From: Tragulus kanchil
Taxonomy: Eukaryota; Chordata; Mammalia; Artiodactyla; Tragulidae
Length of the DNA stretch: 64,000 nt
Assembly (NCBI GenBank): GCA_022376925.1
Contig: JAIOJX010000025.1
Location: 186,557,801-186,621,800 of the forward strand
Reading direction: 5' to 3'
Part shown: positions 53,801-62,880 of the stretch, one piece after another
Layout: the number at the start of each line of letters is the position of its first letter
How positions within the stretch are numbered: position 1 is the stretch's first letter
Made by a program: the position numbers and the translations under genes
Notes under the pieces: generated by a model
What the model was told of the DNA's origin: nothing
What the model saw: only the letters and a program-made list of their open reading frames with translations
The model's database searches: none

Positions 53801-56800
53801 AGGCAGGTGAGCCCCTCCTCTCCATCCCAGGCGCCCGTGGCTGCAGCCAGGATCGGGGGAGTCTCAGCTGTGAGGCCCCCACGTATACGAGGGCCTGCCC
53901 CCCACCCGAGGGAGCCGGCCTTCAGACACGAGGGAACCGGCGGCCGCACCCGTCACAGCCAGGCCCCCGCGGGCTGGAGGAGGGCCAGCGGGGGCAGGCG
54001 TGGGGGAGCCAGGCTCCTTCCCTGGACCCCGACGGGGAACCAAGGCTGCCAGCGGGCAGGAGGCCGAGGGAGGGCCGGCGAGGAGGCACCTGGGCGGCGG
54101 CCCAGCGTGTCCGCTCCGCCTCCGGCCGCACACTGGGAGGAGGACGCCCTCGCGCAGGGTAAGAGCGAAGGCGATGACGCAGGACAGCCAGCGGCCACCG
54201 TGGGGCTCCTCGGCTCCGGGGACCAGGGCGCGTGACCAGGGCTCTGAGCCGCCCAGCGGGGCCGCCCGGACCTTCCGCCCCCAGGCCCCTCCCGCCTGGT
54301 CCCCAGGCCCGTCCGCCCGCAGCGCCTGCCCGCGTCGGCCCCGACGTCCCCTCCAGCCCCGCTCTGGCCGGGGCGTCTCTTCTTCCCCGAGGCCCGTGAC
54401 CCTCTCCCGCTGGGCGGCACGCGGGAAGACCCAGGAAAGGCGCGATGGCTCCAAGTCCACTCACAAAGCCCAGGCGTGGGGAACGCAGTGCAGGAGGGCG
54501 CCGTCCACCAGGGTCCGCCAGGGCTCACCCCTCCCCCAGCTCTCCCAGATCCTGGCGTGACGCCCACCACAGGGCCGAGCAGGGACCCAAGCAGGAGCCC
54601 TCCGGCCAGGACAGAGGCTGAGACCCCTGCGGGCAGGTCTCGCTGAAGGTTACTGTCTTTGTAATGATCGTTTCTTTCAATAACAGAAGTTTCCCTTTCC
54701 TCTAACTAAACTTTTTTATAAGAATAAGTGGTCCTGGTTTTAAAAAAAGAGAAAAGAACACACAACAGCAGAGACGGCGCGCAGTGGCGAGGGCATCCCC
54801 CTGCCCAGAGCCTCCGCTCCCTCTTCCCTGCCCCCTGGGCCCCCCAGAAGGAGGCCATTTCTGAAAACAAGACCCTGGTGTTTTCTTACAAGGAGAAGGC
54901 AGGTGAGCCCCTCCTCTCCATCCCAGGCGCCCGTGGCTGCAGCCAGGATCGGGGGAGTCTCAGCTGTGAGGCCCCCACGTATACGAGGGCCTGCCCCCCA
55001 CCCGAGGGAGCCGGCCTTCAGACACGAGGGAACCGGCGGCCGCACCCGTCACAGCCAGGCCCCCGCGGGCTGGAGGAGGGCCAGCGGGGGCAGGCGTGGG
55101 GGAGCCAGGCTCCTTCCCTGGACCCCGACGGGGAACCAAGGCTGCCAGCGGGCAGGAGGCCGAGGGAGGGCCGGCGAGGAGGCACCTGGGCGGCGGCCCA
55201 GCGTGTCCGCTCCGCCTCCGGCCGCACACTGGGAGGAGGACGCCCTCGCGCAGGGTAAGAGCGAAGGCGATGACGCAGGACAGCCAGCGGCCACCGTGGG
55301 GCTCCTCGGCTCCGGGGACCAGGGCGCGTGACCAGGGCTCTGAGCCGCCCAGCGGGGCCGCCCGGACCTTCCGCCCCCAGGCCCCTCCCGCCTGGTCCCC
55401 AGGCCCGTCCGCCCGCAGCGCCTGCCCGCGTCGGCCCCGACGTCCCCTCCAGCCCCGCTCTGGCCGGGGCGTCTCTTCTTCCCCGAGGCCCGTGACCCTC
55501 TCCCGCTGGGCGGCACGCGGGAAGACCCAGGAAAGGCGCGATGGCTCCAAGTCCACTCACAAAGCCCAGGCGTGGGGAACGCAGTGCAGGAGGGCGCCGT
55601 CCACCAGGGTCCGCCAGGGCTCACCCCTCCCCCAGCTCTCCCAGATCCTGGCGTGACGCCCACCACAGGGGCCGCCCCTCACCACCCACCCTACCAGGAG
55701 CAACAAGGCCCGCCTCCCAACAAGCAGGCAGCCCCGGCCACGGCCCCTTCCAGCCGCACAGCCTGCATCCTCTCTGGCGCTCAGGGCCTGGCCAGTGCCT
55801 CCGCTCCCGGCCTGCGGCGGCCCCACCGTCCCCCGGCCCCCAGCCCCAGCAGCTGCCCAGGAGGAGGGCCCCGGCACCAGGCACAGCGTCTGTGAGACTG
55901 GTCGGCCGAATATAGGGCTTGCGGAGCCCAGGCCCCCTCGGAGGGGAAGCTGAGGCCCAGGCAGGAGGACAGTCCGTCCGTGGCCAAACGCAGGCCCTTG
56001 TACGGCCACCGTGAGGCTCCGAGAGCTGGCTCGGAAGACGGATGAAGGAGGGGACCTCTCTGGGGACGGACAGACGCCCAGGGCGGCCACCCGCGCGTGC
56101 GAGGCGGCGTGCTCGCCCACCCCCGCGCCCCACACAGCCCCCGGCTGGGCCGGCTCCAGGGCACCTGTCTCTGGGAACAGCTGCAGCCCTGCAGCACGCA
56201 GCCTCGACTGCGCGGGTCGGTGGGAGGCTGGAGATGCCCAGCGCCACAGCGCCCTGCCGGCCAGCGCCAGGAGGGGCCGCTGGCTCCGGGGGCGCCGGGA
56301 GCGGGCCCCGGGACACGAGGTCCTTCGCACTTTTCTCTCTTCCTACCTGGCCGCCCGGCCCAGGCCCCACCTGGGGACGGTGGGAGGGCCCGAGTCAGCG
56401 CTGCCCGGACGGACACTGCCCAGATTTGGAGTCAGTGACACAACAGGATCGCCGGGGGCGGGCCTGGCTGGGGCGCCCCCTGCTGCGCGATGGGGGAGGG
56501 GCCTGACCAGGCTTCCGCGCGCTCTCCGCGGCCCGCCGGCCCTGCGCCCGGTCCCCGGAGGCTCCGCCGACCCTTCTGCCAAGCGGGTCCGCCGGGCCTG
56601 GAGCCCGGGAGGACGGCCCGGCGAGTCGGGCGCGGGAGGGCCGTCCACCAGGGTCCGCCAGGGCTCACCCCTCCCCCAGCTCTCCCAGATCCTGGCGTGA
56701 CGCCCACCACAGGGGCCGCCCCTCACCACCCACCCTACCAGGAGCAACAAGGCCCGCCTCCCAACAAGCAGGCAGCCCCGGCCACGGCCCCTTCCAGCCG

Positions 56801-59118
56801 CACAGCCTGCATCCTCTCTGGCGCTCAGGGCCTGGCCAGTGCCTCCGCTCCCGGCCTGCGGCGGCCCCACCGTCCCCCGGCCCCCAGCCCCAGCAGCTGC
56901 CCAGGAGGAGGGCCCCGGCACCAGGCACAGCGTCTGTGAGACTGGTCGGCCGAATATAGGGCTTGCGGAGCCCAGGCCCCCTCGGAGGGGAAGCTGAGGC
57001 CCAGGCAGGAGGACAGTCCGTCCGTGGCCAAACGCAGGCCCTTGTACGGCCACCGTGAGGCTCCGAGAGCTGGCTCGGAAGACGGATGAAGGAGGGGACC
57101 TCTCTGGGGACGGACAGACGCCCAGGGCGGCCACCCGCGCGTGCGAGGCGGCGTGCTCGCCCACCCCCGCGCCCCACACAGCCCCCGGCTGGGCCGGCTC
57201 CAGGGCACCTGTCTCTGGGAACAGCTGCAGCCCTGCAGCACGCAGCCTCGACTGCGCGGGTCGGTGGGAGGCTGGAGATGCCCAGCGCCACAGCGCCCTG
57301 CCGGCCAGCGCCAGGAGGGGCCGCTGGCTCCGGGGGCGCCGGGAGCGGGCCCCGGGACACGAGGTCCTTCGCACTTTTCTCTCTTCCTACCTGGCCGCCC
57401 GGCCCAGGCCCCACCTGGGGACGGTGGGAGGGCCCGAGTCAGCGCTGCCCGGACGGACACTGCCCAGATTTGGAGTCAGTGACACAACAGGATCGCCGGG
57501 GGCGGGCCTGGCTGGGGCGCCCCCTGCTGCGCGATGGGGGAGGGGCCTGACCAGGCTTCCGCGCGCTCTCCGCGGCCCGCCGGCCCTGCGCCCGGTCCCC
57601 GGAGGCTCCGCCGACCCTTCTGCCAAGCGGGTCCGCCGGGCCTGGAGCCCGGGAGGACGGCCCGGCGAGTCGGGGCGCGGGAGGGCCCGCAGGCCCGGGC
57701 CGGAGCGCTCTCCGGTTACAGCCCTTGCCCGGCGCCGCCAGCTATTTGGGGCGAGCTGGCCGCGCTCCAGGCTGCCTGGCGCAGGGGACCGCCGGAGCCC
57801 GCCCCGCGCCCGCGCCCCGCGGCGCTCACCTGCCACCGGCGACGGCCTGCGCAGCACCAGCCACCTAGTCTTCCACTGCGGGACAGAGGAGCGTGAGCGG
57901 CCGCCCGCGCCCCGCCGCCCCGCGCCCGCCGCGCGCCCCGACCTTCTTGCCGTCGCGCAGCTTGACCTGGCCCTCCACCAGCGCCGCCTCGGTCATCTTC
58001 TGTCATGGTTCCGCGCGCCCGCCGCTCTCCCCGCCGCCCCGCGGCCGCCCAGCCCAGGGTCACTTTCAAAATAGCTCCGGGCGGGCCCTGCGCGGCCGGC
58101 GGGCGGGCGGGCGGGCGGGGCGGCGCGCGGGCGGGGCGGGGTGCCTCCGCCGGTCCTGCCCAACCCGCGCCGCCCGGCCCGCGCCCGCACCTGGGGCCAC
58201 CTGCGCGCCCCGCCCAGCGGAACGGCGCGCCGGGAGGCCTGACCCTGGGGCCCCGAGGCGGCTGCCCCGGCAGGTGGGCGGGGAGGGGTCCTCCCTTCCC
58301 CAAGCAGAGACCACCCCAAAGAGACATCCGGGCGGCCGGGCGCAGTCTACAGTGTGCTCTCCAGCAAGCCGGCTCCGCCCTCCCGCACCTGTCCCTCCCG
58401 GACGCCAACATGGCAGACTGACCGCGGGCCGACCCTGGCCAGGACGCAGGGCCACCGCCCTCCAGCCTCCGCTCTGCTCCCCACAGGCTGTGTGGTGGCA
58501 GGGGTGCGGTGCTGGTCCCTGCCAGCAGGGGCCCAGTGTGGGGCCTCGGGTGGTGAGTGTGTCTGGTGCCCGACCTGACCACCCCACCCCTGCTCCCAGC
58601 ACCCACCCTCCGCTGCTCCAACCCCGCAGGAGGGCTAAGTCCCAGGGGCGGGCCTGGCTGGGGCGCCCCTGCGCATGGGGGGCCGGGTCCGCCCCCGGGC
58701 CCGCCGGCCCTGCGCCCGGTCCCCAGGCTCCGCCGACCCTTCTGCCAAGCGGGTCCGCCGGGCCTGGAGCCCGGGAGGACGGCCCGGCGAGTCGGGGCGC
58801 GGGAGGGCCCGCAGGCCCGGGCCGGAGCGCTCTCCGGTTACAGCCCTTGCCCGGCGCCGCCAGCTATTTGGGGCGAGCTGGCCGCGCTCCAGGCTGCCTG
58901 GCGCAGGGGACCGCCGGAGCCCGCCCCGCGCCCGCGCCCCGCGGCGCTCACCTGCCACCGGCGACGGCCTGCGCAGCACCAGCCACCTAGTCTTCCACTG
59001 CGGGACAGAGGAGCGTGAGCGGCCGCCCGCGCCCCGCCGCCCCGCGCCCGCCGCGCGCCCCGACCTTCTTGCCGTCGCGCAGCTTGACCTGGCCCTCCAC
59101 CAGCGCCGCCTCGGTCAT
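26116..59118 (-). CDS. DOK7: DOK7, docking protein 7, 7 coding exons on the - strand
   Basis: Coding exons in transcription order: 59065-59118 (copy 57943-57996), 58952-58997 (copy 57830-57875), 46425-46655, 44879-45079, 29226-29345, 27497-27613 and 26116-26831. Lengths are 54, 46, 231, 201, 120, 117 and 716 bases with agreeing phases, giving 494 residues; human DOK7 has 504. The protein has a PH domain (about residues 4-109) and an IRS-type PTB domain (about 105-210) with arginines 158, 159 and 174, the residues known to bind phosphorylated MuSK. The serine-rich C-terminal half carries Y394QVP and Y404DTP, equivalent to the human CRK-binding tyrosines 396 and 406. Known role: a cytoplasmic activator of MuSK needed for acetylcholine-receptor clustering at the neuromuscular junction. 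Exons 1 and 2 occur twice through a block duplication. Confidence 0.96.
27497..27613 (-). CDS. DOK7: DOK7 exon 6
   Basis: Acceptor CTGCCCAG, donor GGAG|GTAGGA. It encodes DPSPGGPGLEERVAQEALEA, LHLEKRLSLLSQAGRPGSG. The leucine-rich EALEALHLEKRLSLL stretch is a predicted amphipathic helix. Confidence 0.94.
29226..29345 (-). CDS. DOK7: DOK7 exon 5
   Basis: Acceptor TCCTCAG, donor CCAG|GTGTGT. It encodes WAGVFFLSSTEGEQISFLFD, CIVRGISPTRGPFGLRPVLP, the last strands and C-terminal helix of the PTB domain. Confidence 0.95.
30049..32320 (+). repeat. Duplicated block 9 (offset 1123)
   Basis: 30049-31180 against 31176-32320. The end of the left copy lacks about 18 bases present in the right copy, and the start of the right copy has shortened C and G runs. 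Confidence 0.95.
31066..31074 (+). promoter_or_regulatory. TATA-box-like element in DOK7 intron 4 (copy at 32189-32197)
   Basis: TATAAAAAG in otherwise very GC-rich sequence, with a CAGCTG E-box about 37 bases upstream and GC-rich sequence downstream. Antisense to DOK7. No gene is recognised 3' of it, so it may be a chance match. Confidence 0.35.
33651..33882 (+). mobile_element. BovA2/Bov-tA SINE
   Basis: GGGCTTCCCCGGTAGCTCAG head, interrupted by an A-rich insertion (AAAACAAAACAAAAA), then the standard body GGTCGGGAAGATCCCCTGGA, CTGGAGAATCCCGTGGACAG and GGTCGCAGAGAGTCAGAC. Confidence 0.9.
33985..34690 (+). mobile_element. L1 LINE 3' end, heavily GC-shifted
   Basis: The order of short L1 landmarks is kept: ACCCACTAGAA, CACGGTTGGCAGGAG, GAAAACAGTGCGG, TTCTGGGCACGTGCCC, GTTCACAGCGGCACCATTCA, CCGTCCAGGCCTCCGCTGAC and GACGGTGCGCAGCGTGCC. 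Each is the known L1 3'-end sequence with many A/T positions changed to G/C. No intact reading frame. Confidence 0.65.
35103..37349 (+). repeat. Duplicated block 10 (offset 1099)
   Basis: 35103-36240 against 36241-37349. The first 50 bases of the right copy are scrambled and about 38 bases shorter; the rest is nearly identical. Confidence 0.95.
37342..39475 (+). repeat. Duplicated block 11 (offset 1061-1064)
   Basis: 37342-38406 against 38407-39475. Run-length differences lie only near the two ends. Confidence 0.95.
39482..41632 (+). repeat. Duplicated block 12 (offset 1112-1117)
   Basis: 39482-40518 against 40599-41632, with an 80-base filler between that partly repeats 39365-39400. Confidence 0.95.
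39550..39790 (-). mobile_element. BovB LINE 3' end (copy at 40667-40907)
   Basis: Reverse complement translates in pieces to the BovB C-terminus: RGRQRTRWL, then REAR/AAVHG-like and ESGMTERL. On the + strand it reads CTCAGTCGCTCGGTCATGCC, the usual reverse-strand end of BovB. Frame broken. Confidence 0.75.
41519..43867 (+). repeat. Duplicated block 13 (offset 1170-1181)
   Basis: 41519-42698 against 42699-43867. The first 230 bases of the right copy lack about ten single bases from homopolymer runs. The first 120 bases also occur at about 40409, so that part is present three times. Confidence 0.95.
44879..45079 (-). CDS. DOK7: DOK7 exon 4
   Basis: Acceptor CCGCCCAG, donor TACT|GTAAGT. It encodes VHRFPVTVAPGTKLESGPAT and continues through QWKLSDLRRYGAVPGGFIFE to GGTRCGY. 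This is the main PTB segment, with the phosphotyrosine-binding arginines RR (158-159) and R174. Confidence 0.96.
45865..46030 (+). mobile_element. L1 3' UTR fragment, GC-shifted
   Basis: Contains GGGATTAAGCTACACACACT, ACTATGTATCAGACGGGCAG, CAAGGTCCTCCCGTCC, and TGAATCCCTTTGCTGTGCGC. These follow the order of the ruminant L1 3' UTR with A/T to G/C changes. In DOK7 intron 3. Confidence 0.6.
46425..46655 (-). CDS. DOK7: DOK7 exon 3
   Basis: Acceptor TCGCCCTGCAG, donor GAGG|GTGAGC. It encodes DCLLMLAYKDKSERAKGLRE through CLSKAVMLGFDSREAMCAWD to ARIRHALGE. This is most of the PH domain, including the C-terminal helix with the conserved tryptophan. The 231-base length equals the human exon (coding bases 101-331). 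Confidence 0.96.
48035..48150 (-). mobile_element. CHR-type SINE, reverse orientation
   Basis: The + strand reads TTTAGTTGTGGCTTGGGAGA, CTGATGAGGGATCGAACCCC and CACTGGGAGGACAGAGCCCT, which is the reverse complement of the SINE box B and head region. Confidence 0.75.
48505..48900 (+). mobile_element. Old LTR-like element (ERVL-MaLR type suspected)
   Basis: Short landmarks typical of MaLR LTRs: CCCAGAACCTG near the left, GGTTAAGGAGCCCAG, CCTGCTGACACCTTGACTGT, and CCGCAGTTTGCGATACTTTG with TTACCGCAAAGTAGGAAG at the right end. Diverged, no coding capacity. Family assignment is from memory. Confidence 0.45.
49767..51957 (+). repeat. Duplicated block 14 (offset 1091)
   Basis: 49767-50866 against 50867-51957. 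Shortened C and G runs in the first 170 bases of the right copy. Confidence 0.95.
52275..52289. promoter_or_regulatory. Near-perfect oestrogen-response-element palindrome
   Basis: AGGTCACGGTGACCC matches AGGTCAnnnTGACCT at all but the last base. In DOK7 intron 2. Function unknown; one such match in 64 kb can occur by chance. Confidence 0.35.
53481..55671 (+). repeat. Duplicated block 15 (offset 1096)
   Basis: 53481-54575 against 54578-55671. Near-identical, with a T-run difference (CTTTTGTAATG against CTTTGTAATG) near the start. Confidence 0.95.
55597..57686 (+). repeat. Duplicated block 16 (offset 1044)
   Basis: 55597-56640 against 56641-57686. Its first 75 bases also occur at 54501, making three copies of that part. 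Confidence 0.95.
57830..57875 (-). CDS. DOK7: DOK7 exon 2, copy nearer to exon 3
   Basis: 46 bases encoding WKTRWLVLRRPSPVA plus one base, with acceptor GTCCCGCAG and donor GCAG|GTGAGC. Strand beta-2 of the PH domain. Identical to 58952-58997. Confidence 0.9.
57943..57996 (-). CDS. DOK7: DOK7 exon 1, copy nearer to exon 3
   Basis: 54 bases encoding MTEAALVEGQVKLRDGKK and donor AAG|GTCGGG. The intron to exon 2 is only 67 bases. The start matches the known DOK7 N-terminus. A second ATG lies 10 bases upstream in another frame. Confidence 0.9.
57997..58150 (-). promoter_or_regulatory. DOK7: DOK7 promoter / 5' UTR, CpG-rich (copy at 59119-59272)
   Basis: Upstream of the DOK7 start the + strand carries a (GGGC)n run at about 58098-58141 with many G triplets, Sp1-like GGGGCGGGG boxes, and at about 58065-58074 CTATTTTGAA (read on the - strand), one mismatch from the MEF2 consensus. 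A MEF2-type site would suit a muscle gene, but this is matched by eye only. No TATA box at the expected distance. Confidence 0.55.
58952..58997 (-). CDS. DOK7: DOK7 exon 2, distal copy
   Basis: Identical to 57830-57875, 1122 bases away, with the same splice sites. Either copy gives the same protein; using both would add a second exon 1-2 pair. Confidence 0.88.
59065..59118 (-). CDS. DOK7: DOK7 exon 1, distal copy
   Basis: Identical to 57943-57996 including the upstream out-of-frame ATG and the GC-rich promoter. In transcription order this is the first copy met. Confidence 0.88.
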
Positions 59119-59843
59119 CTTCTGTCATGGTTCCGCGCGCCCGCCGCTCTCCCCGCCGCCCCGCGGCCGCCCAGCCCAGGGTCACTTTCAAAATAGCTCC
59201 GGGCGGGCCCTGCGCGGCCGGCGGGCGGGCGGGCGGGCGGGGCGGCGCGCGGGCGGGGCGGGGTGCCTCCGCCGGTCCTGCCCAACCCGCGCCGCCCGGC
59301 CCGCGCCCGCACCTGGGGCCACCTGCGCGCCCCGCCCAGCGGAACGGCGCGCCGGGAGGCCTGACCCTGGGGCCCCGAGGCGGCTGCCCCGGCAGGTGGG
59401 CGGGGAGGGGTCCTCCCTTCCCCAAGCAGAGACCACCCCAAAGAGACATCCGGGCGGCCGGGCGCAGTCTACAGTGTGCTCTCCAGCAAGCCGGCTCCGC
59501 CCTCCCGCACCTGTCCCTCCCGGACGCCAACATGGCAGACTGACCGCGGGCCGACCCTGGCCAGGACGCAGGGCCACCCGCCCTCCAGCCTCCGCTCTGC
59601 TCCCCCCACAGGCTGTGTGGTGGCAGGGGTGCGGTGCTGGTCCCTGCCAGCAGGGGGCCCAGTGTGGGGGGCCTCCGGGTGGTGAGTGTGTCTGGTGCCC
59701 GACCTGACCACCCCACCCCTGCTCCCAGCACCCACCCCTCCGCTGCTCCACAAACACCCCCAAGAGCCCCCTTGGCAGGGGAGGGCTCTGAACCACCGGC
59801 TTTCCCCTCCCTCCCCAGGCTCTTGGGGGCCCAGGTGGCCAGG

Positions 59844-62086
59844 GGACGTGGCAGGTCCACGTCACAGCCCCCGTTTCTTTGACAACCTCATGTCTTCAGG
59901 CACACTGGACAAGGCCCAGGGCCAGCAGTGGAATGGTGGGACCGCACCCCGAACAGCAAGGAGAAGCACCGTGCCCACCTCGGGGTCCCCCGCGAGGGGC
60001 TGGGAGGAGAGGGAAGGCTCGGCCGTGAAATCCTCACGCGAGAACACCTGTGTGCCCTTACCCCGTCCGGTCTTGCTTCTTACGGAGGAGATCTAACTCC
60101 CAGAACCGCACACACCCCGAGGGCTGACCCACGATGGCTGGGCCCCGAGCAGGGCGTGGGAGCCGTGCGGGCAGGCGGAGCCCTGGGCAGGGGCCCCAGC
60201 TCAGCGCTCACCACGCTGGCCACGGAGCGTCCATCCTCTGTGGGCACCTCCTCCCTGTTGACCCTGGGGGCCTGGGGGGCAACGAGCTTGGTTCAGACGC
60301 CCCGGGGCTGTGTGGCCGGGGCACGGCGCGGCGCAGGGAGGCCCGGGCCCAGAGGGCAGGCCGCTGTCCTGTCTCCAGCGGCAGCAGTGCAGCCTCCCGC
60401 CGCCTCTGCGGGCCGCTGCCCGAGCCCCGAGCCCCATTCATGCTCCCTGCTCGTCTCAGGCCCCCAGTGCTGGCCGAGGCAGCTAGCACGTGGCCGGGCG
60501 GCGCTGGGGGCCGTGGCCGCCGGCACATCCGCCGCCCCGGACGCCTGGCACTAGAGCCTCCCCGTAGGGAGGGGCCCTGCCGCATTCCCCAGCGTTGGCC
60601 CCGACCCAGGCGCCTGCCACGCCCGGCAAGGGCACCTGCTCCCGCACTGGCCAGAAATGCGGGCCGCGGTGGCCAGAGAGCGCCACCCGGGCCCCAGAGG
60701 CAGGGTCGCCTCCCCGCCTGGCTCCCGCTCCCGGACCTGGGGGGCTCCGGGCCTCTCTCTCCTAAGTTCCTGCTGCGGACCCCACCCCTCAAATTCACGT
60801 TGGAGCCCAACCCCCAGGGGGACGGTATGCGGCGGGGGCATGCAGAGGGGGTCAGGTCCCCAGGGCGCAGACCCCAGGACGAGACCAGCTACCAGTGGAG
60901 CAGCCCAGGGGGCGTGAGCACATCCCGAGGCCGCCTGCCGTCCTAGAAGCGGCCCCGCCCGGGACGTGGCAGGTCCACGTCACAGCCCCCGTTTCTTTGA
61001 CAACCTCATGTCTTCAGGCACACTGGACAAGGCCCAGGGCCAGCAGTGGAATGGTGGGACCGCACCCCGAACAGCAAGGAGAAGCACCGTGCCCACCTCG
61101 GGGTCCCCCGCGAGGGGCTGGGAGGAGAGGGAAGGCTCGGCCGTGAAATCCTCACGCGAGAACACCTGTGTGCCCTTACCCCGTCCGGTCTTGCTTCTTA
61201 CGGAGGAGATCTAACTCCCAGAACCGCACACACCCCGAGGGCTGACCCACGATGGCTGGGCCCCGAGCAGGGCGTGGGAGCCGTGCGGGCAGGCGGAGCC
61301 CTGGGCAGGGGCCCCAGCTCAGCGCTCACCACGCTGGCCACGGAGCGTCCATCCTCTGTGGGCACCTCCTCCCTGTTGACCCTGGGGGCCTGGGGGGCAA
61401 CGAGCTTGGTTCAGACGCCCCGGGGCTGTGTGGCCGGGGCACGGCGCGGCGCAGGGAGGCCCGGGCCCAGAGGGCAGGCCGCTGTCCTGTCTCCAGCGGC
61501 AGCAGTGCAGCCTCCCGCCGCCTCTGCGGGCCGCTGCCCGAGCCCCGAGCCCCATTCATGCTCCCTGCTCGTCTCAGGCCCCCAGTGCTGGCCGAGGCAG
61601 CTAGCACGTGGCCGGGCGGCGCTGGGGGCCGTGGCCGCCGGCACATCCGCCGCCCCGGACGCCTGGCACTAGAGCCTCCCCGTAGGGAGGGGCCCTGCCG
61701 CATTCCCCAGCGTTGGCCCCGACCCAGGCGCCTGCCACGCCCGGCAAGGGCACCTGCTCCCGCACTGGCCCAGAAATGCGGGCCGCGGTGGCCAGAGAGC
61801 GCCACCCGGGCCCCAGAGGCAGGGTCGCCTCCCCGCCTGGCTCCCGCTCCCGGACCTGGGGGGCTCCGGGCCTCTCTCTCCTAAGTTCCTGCTGCGGACC
61901 CCACCCCTCAAATTCACGTTGGAGCCCAACCCCCAGGGGGACGGTATGCGGCGGGGCCTTGGAGAGGCGATCAGGTCCCCAGGGCGCAGACCCCAGGACG
62001 GGACCAGCCTCCAGTGGAGGAGCCCCGGGGGCGTGAGCACACATCCCGAGGCCGCCGCCTGCCGTCCTAGAAGCGGCCCCCGCCCG
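59844..62086 (+). repeat. Duplicated block 18 (offset 1118)
   Basis: 59844-60961 against 60962-62086. Substitutions and small deletions cluster in the last 130 bases of the left copy. Confidence 0.95.
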
Positions 62087-62679
62087 GCTCTGACCCTGCT
62101 GCCACCCTGATGGCCGACGGCCGGCCTCAGGAACTCCGGGAACACACCTGCTGTTCCAGCCTCACGGCCGCGGCGTCTGTCGCGGCGATCTGAGCAGGCG
62201 CAGACAGGTCCCTCCGCCGGGGCGGCCGGGGTCACTCGCTGCAGGGGGCGGAAACGGACTCGGGCCACTGAAGCAGGAAGGGATTTGCGGGAAGAAGGCC
62301 AGGCCTCCGGTGGTAGCGGCGGAGGCGGGGGGCACAGCCATGCTCGGGGACTGGACGCCACCCCAGCTCTGCATCCCTGTCCGGCTGGACTCGCAGCCAC
62401 AGGGCACGGCGGGGCCTTCCGAGAAACCCACGACCGGGGACCAGGGCTGACTGGCCACGCAGCCCCAGGCTCGGCCGCTGGACACCCTGCCGAGGCCGCC
62501 ATCAGACTCCACGCCACAGGACCCTGTCACCCGTCAGCGGCTCTGCGCCCACGGGGCCGGCCATCCGGCACGGCATCCGACACTCGCCGGCCAGCCAGCT
62601 GCGGCATCCCACGACGTGCTGGCCCGTCTCCTCGTCCAGTCTGAGGCTATCGCGATGAGCCCCCAGAGGAGAGGGCGGC

Positions 62680-62880
62680 CTGGGGGCTCCAATGGCGAGG
62701 ACTCTGTCCCAGGTCCGGGAGGCCTGGGCTCGGTCCCTGGGCCGGGCGGATCCCCCGGAGGAGGGCACGGCCAGCCACTCCGGGATGCTCGCCCGGAGAA
62801 TCCCGTGACAGGGAGCCTGGTGGGCCACGTCGTTCACGGGGTCACAGAGCGTCGGACCCAACTGAGCACCGGAGTATGCG
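62680..62880 (+). mobile_element. BovA-type SINE, degraded
   Basis: GGGCTCGGTCCCTGGGCCGG, GATCCCCCGGAGGAGGGCAC, CGGAGAATCCCGTGACAGGG and GGGGTCACAGAGCGTCGGAC follow the BovA body in order, with GC-rich changes. Confidence 0.75.

Larger units (their letters stand above)
46656..57829 (-). other. DOK7: DOK7 intron 2 (about 11 kb)
   Basis: No coding exon found. Holds a CHR SINE in reverse (48035-48150), an old LTR-like element (48505-48900), a CA-rich patch (about 49745-49830), four duplicated blocks (49767-51957, 53481-55671, 55597-57686 and the start of 57498-59750) and an oestrogen-response-like palindrome at 52275. AT-rich islands at 53560-53660 and 54645-54755 are the same sequence in two copies. 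Confidence 0.8.
57498..59750 (+). repeat. Duplicated block 17 (offset 1122)
   Basis: 57498-58620 against 58644-59750. Carries DOK7 exons 1 and 2 and the promoter. The start of the right copy is garbled and the end of the left copy has shortened runs. Confidence 0.95.

Noticed and set aside
1..62086. The regular duplications as a satellite, CRISPR-like array or gene-family expansion
   Set aside because: The duplicated sequences differ from one pair to the next and only pairs (sometimes triples) are formed. There is no shared unit.
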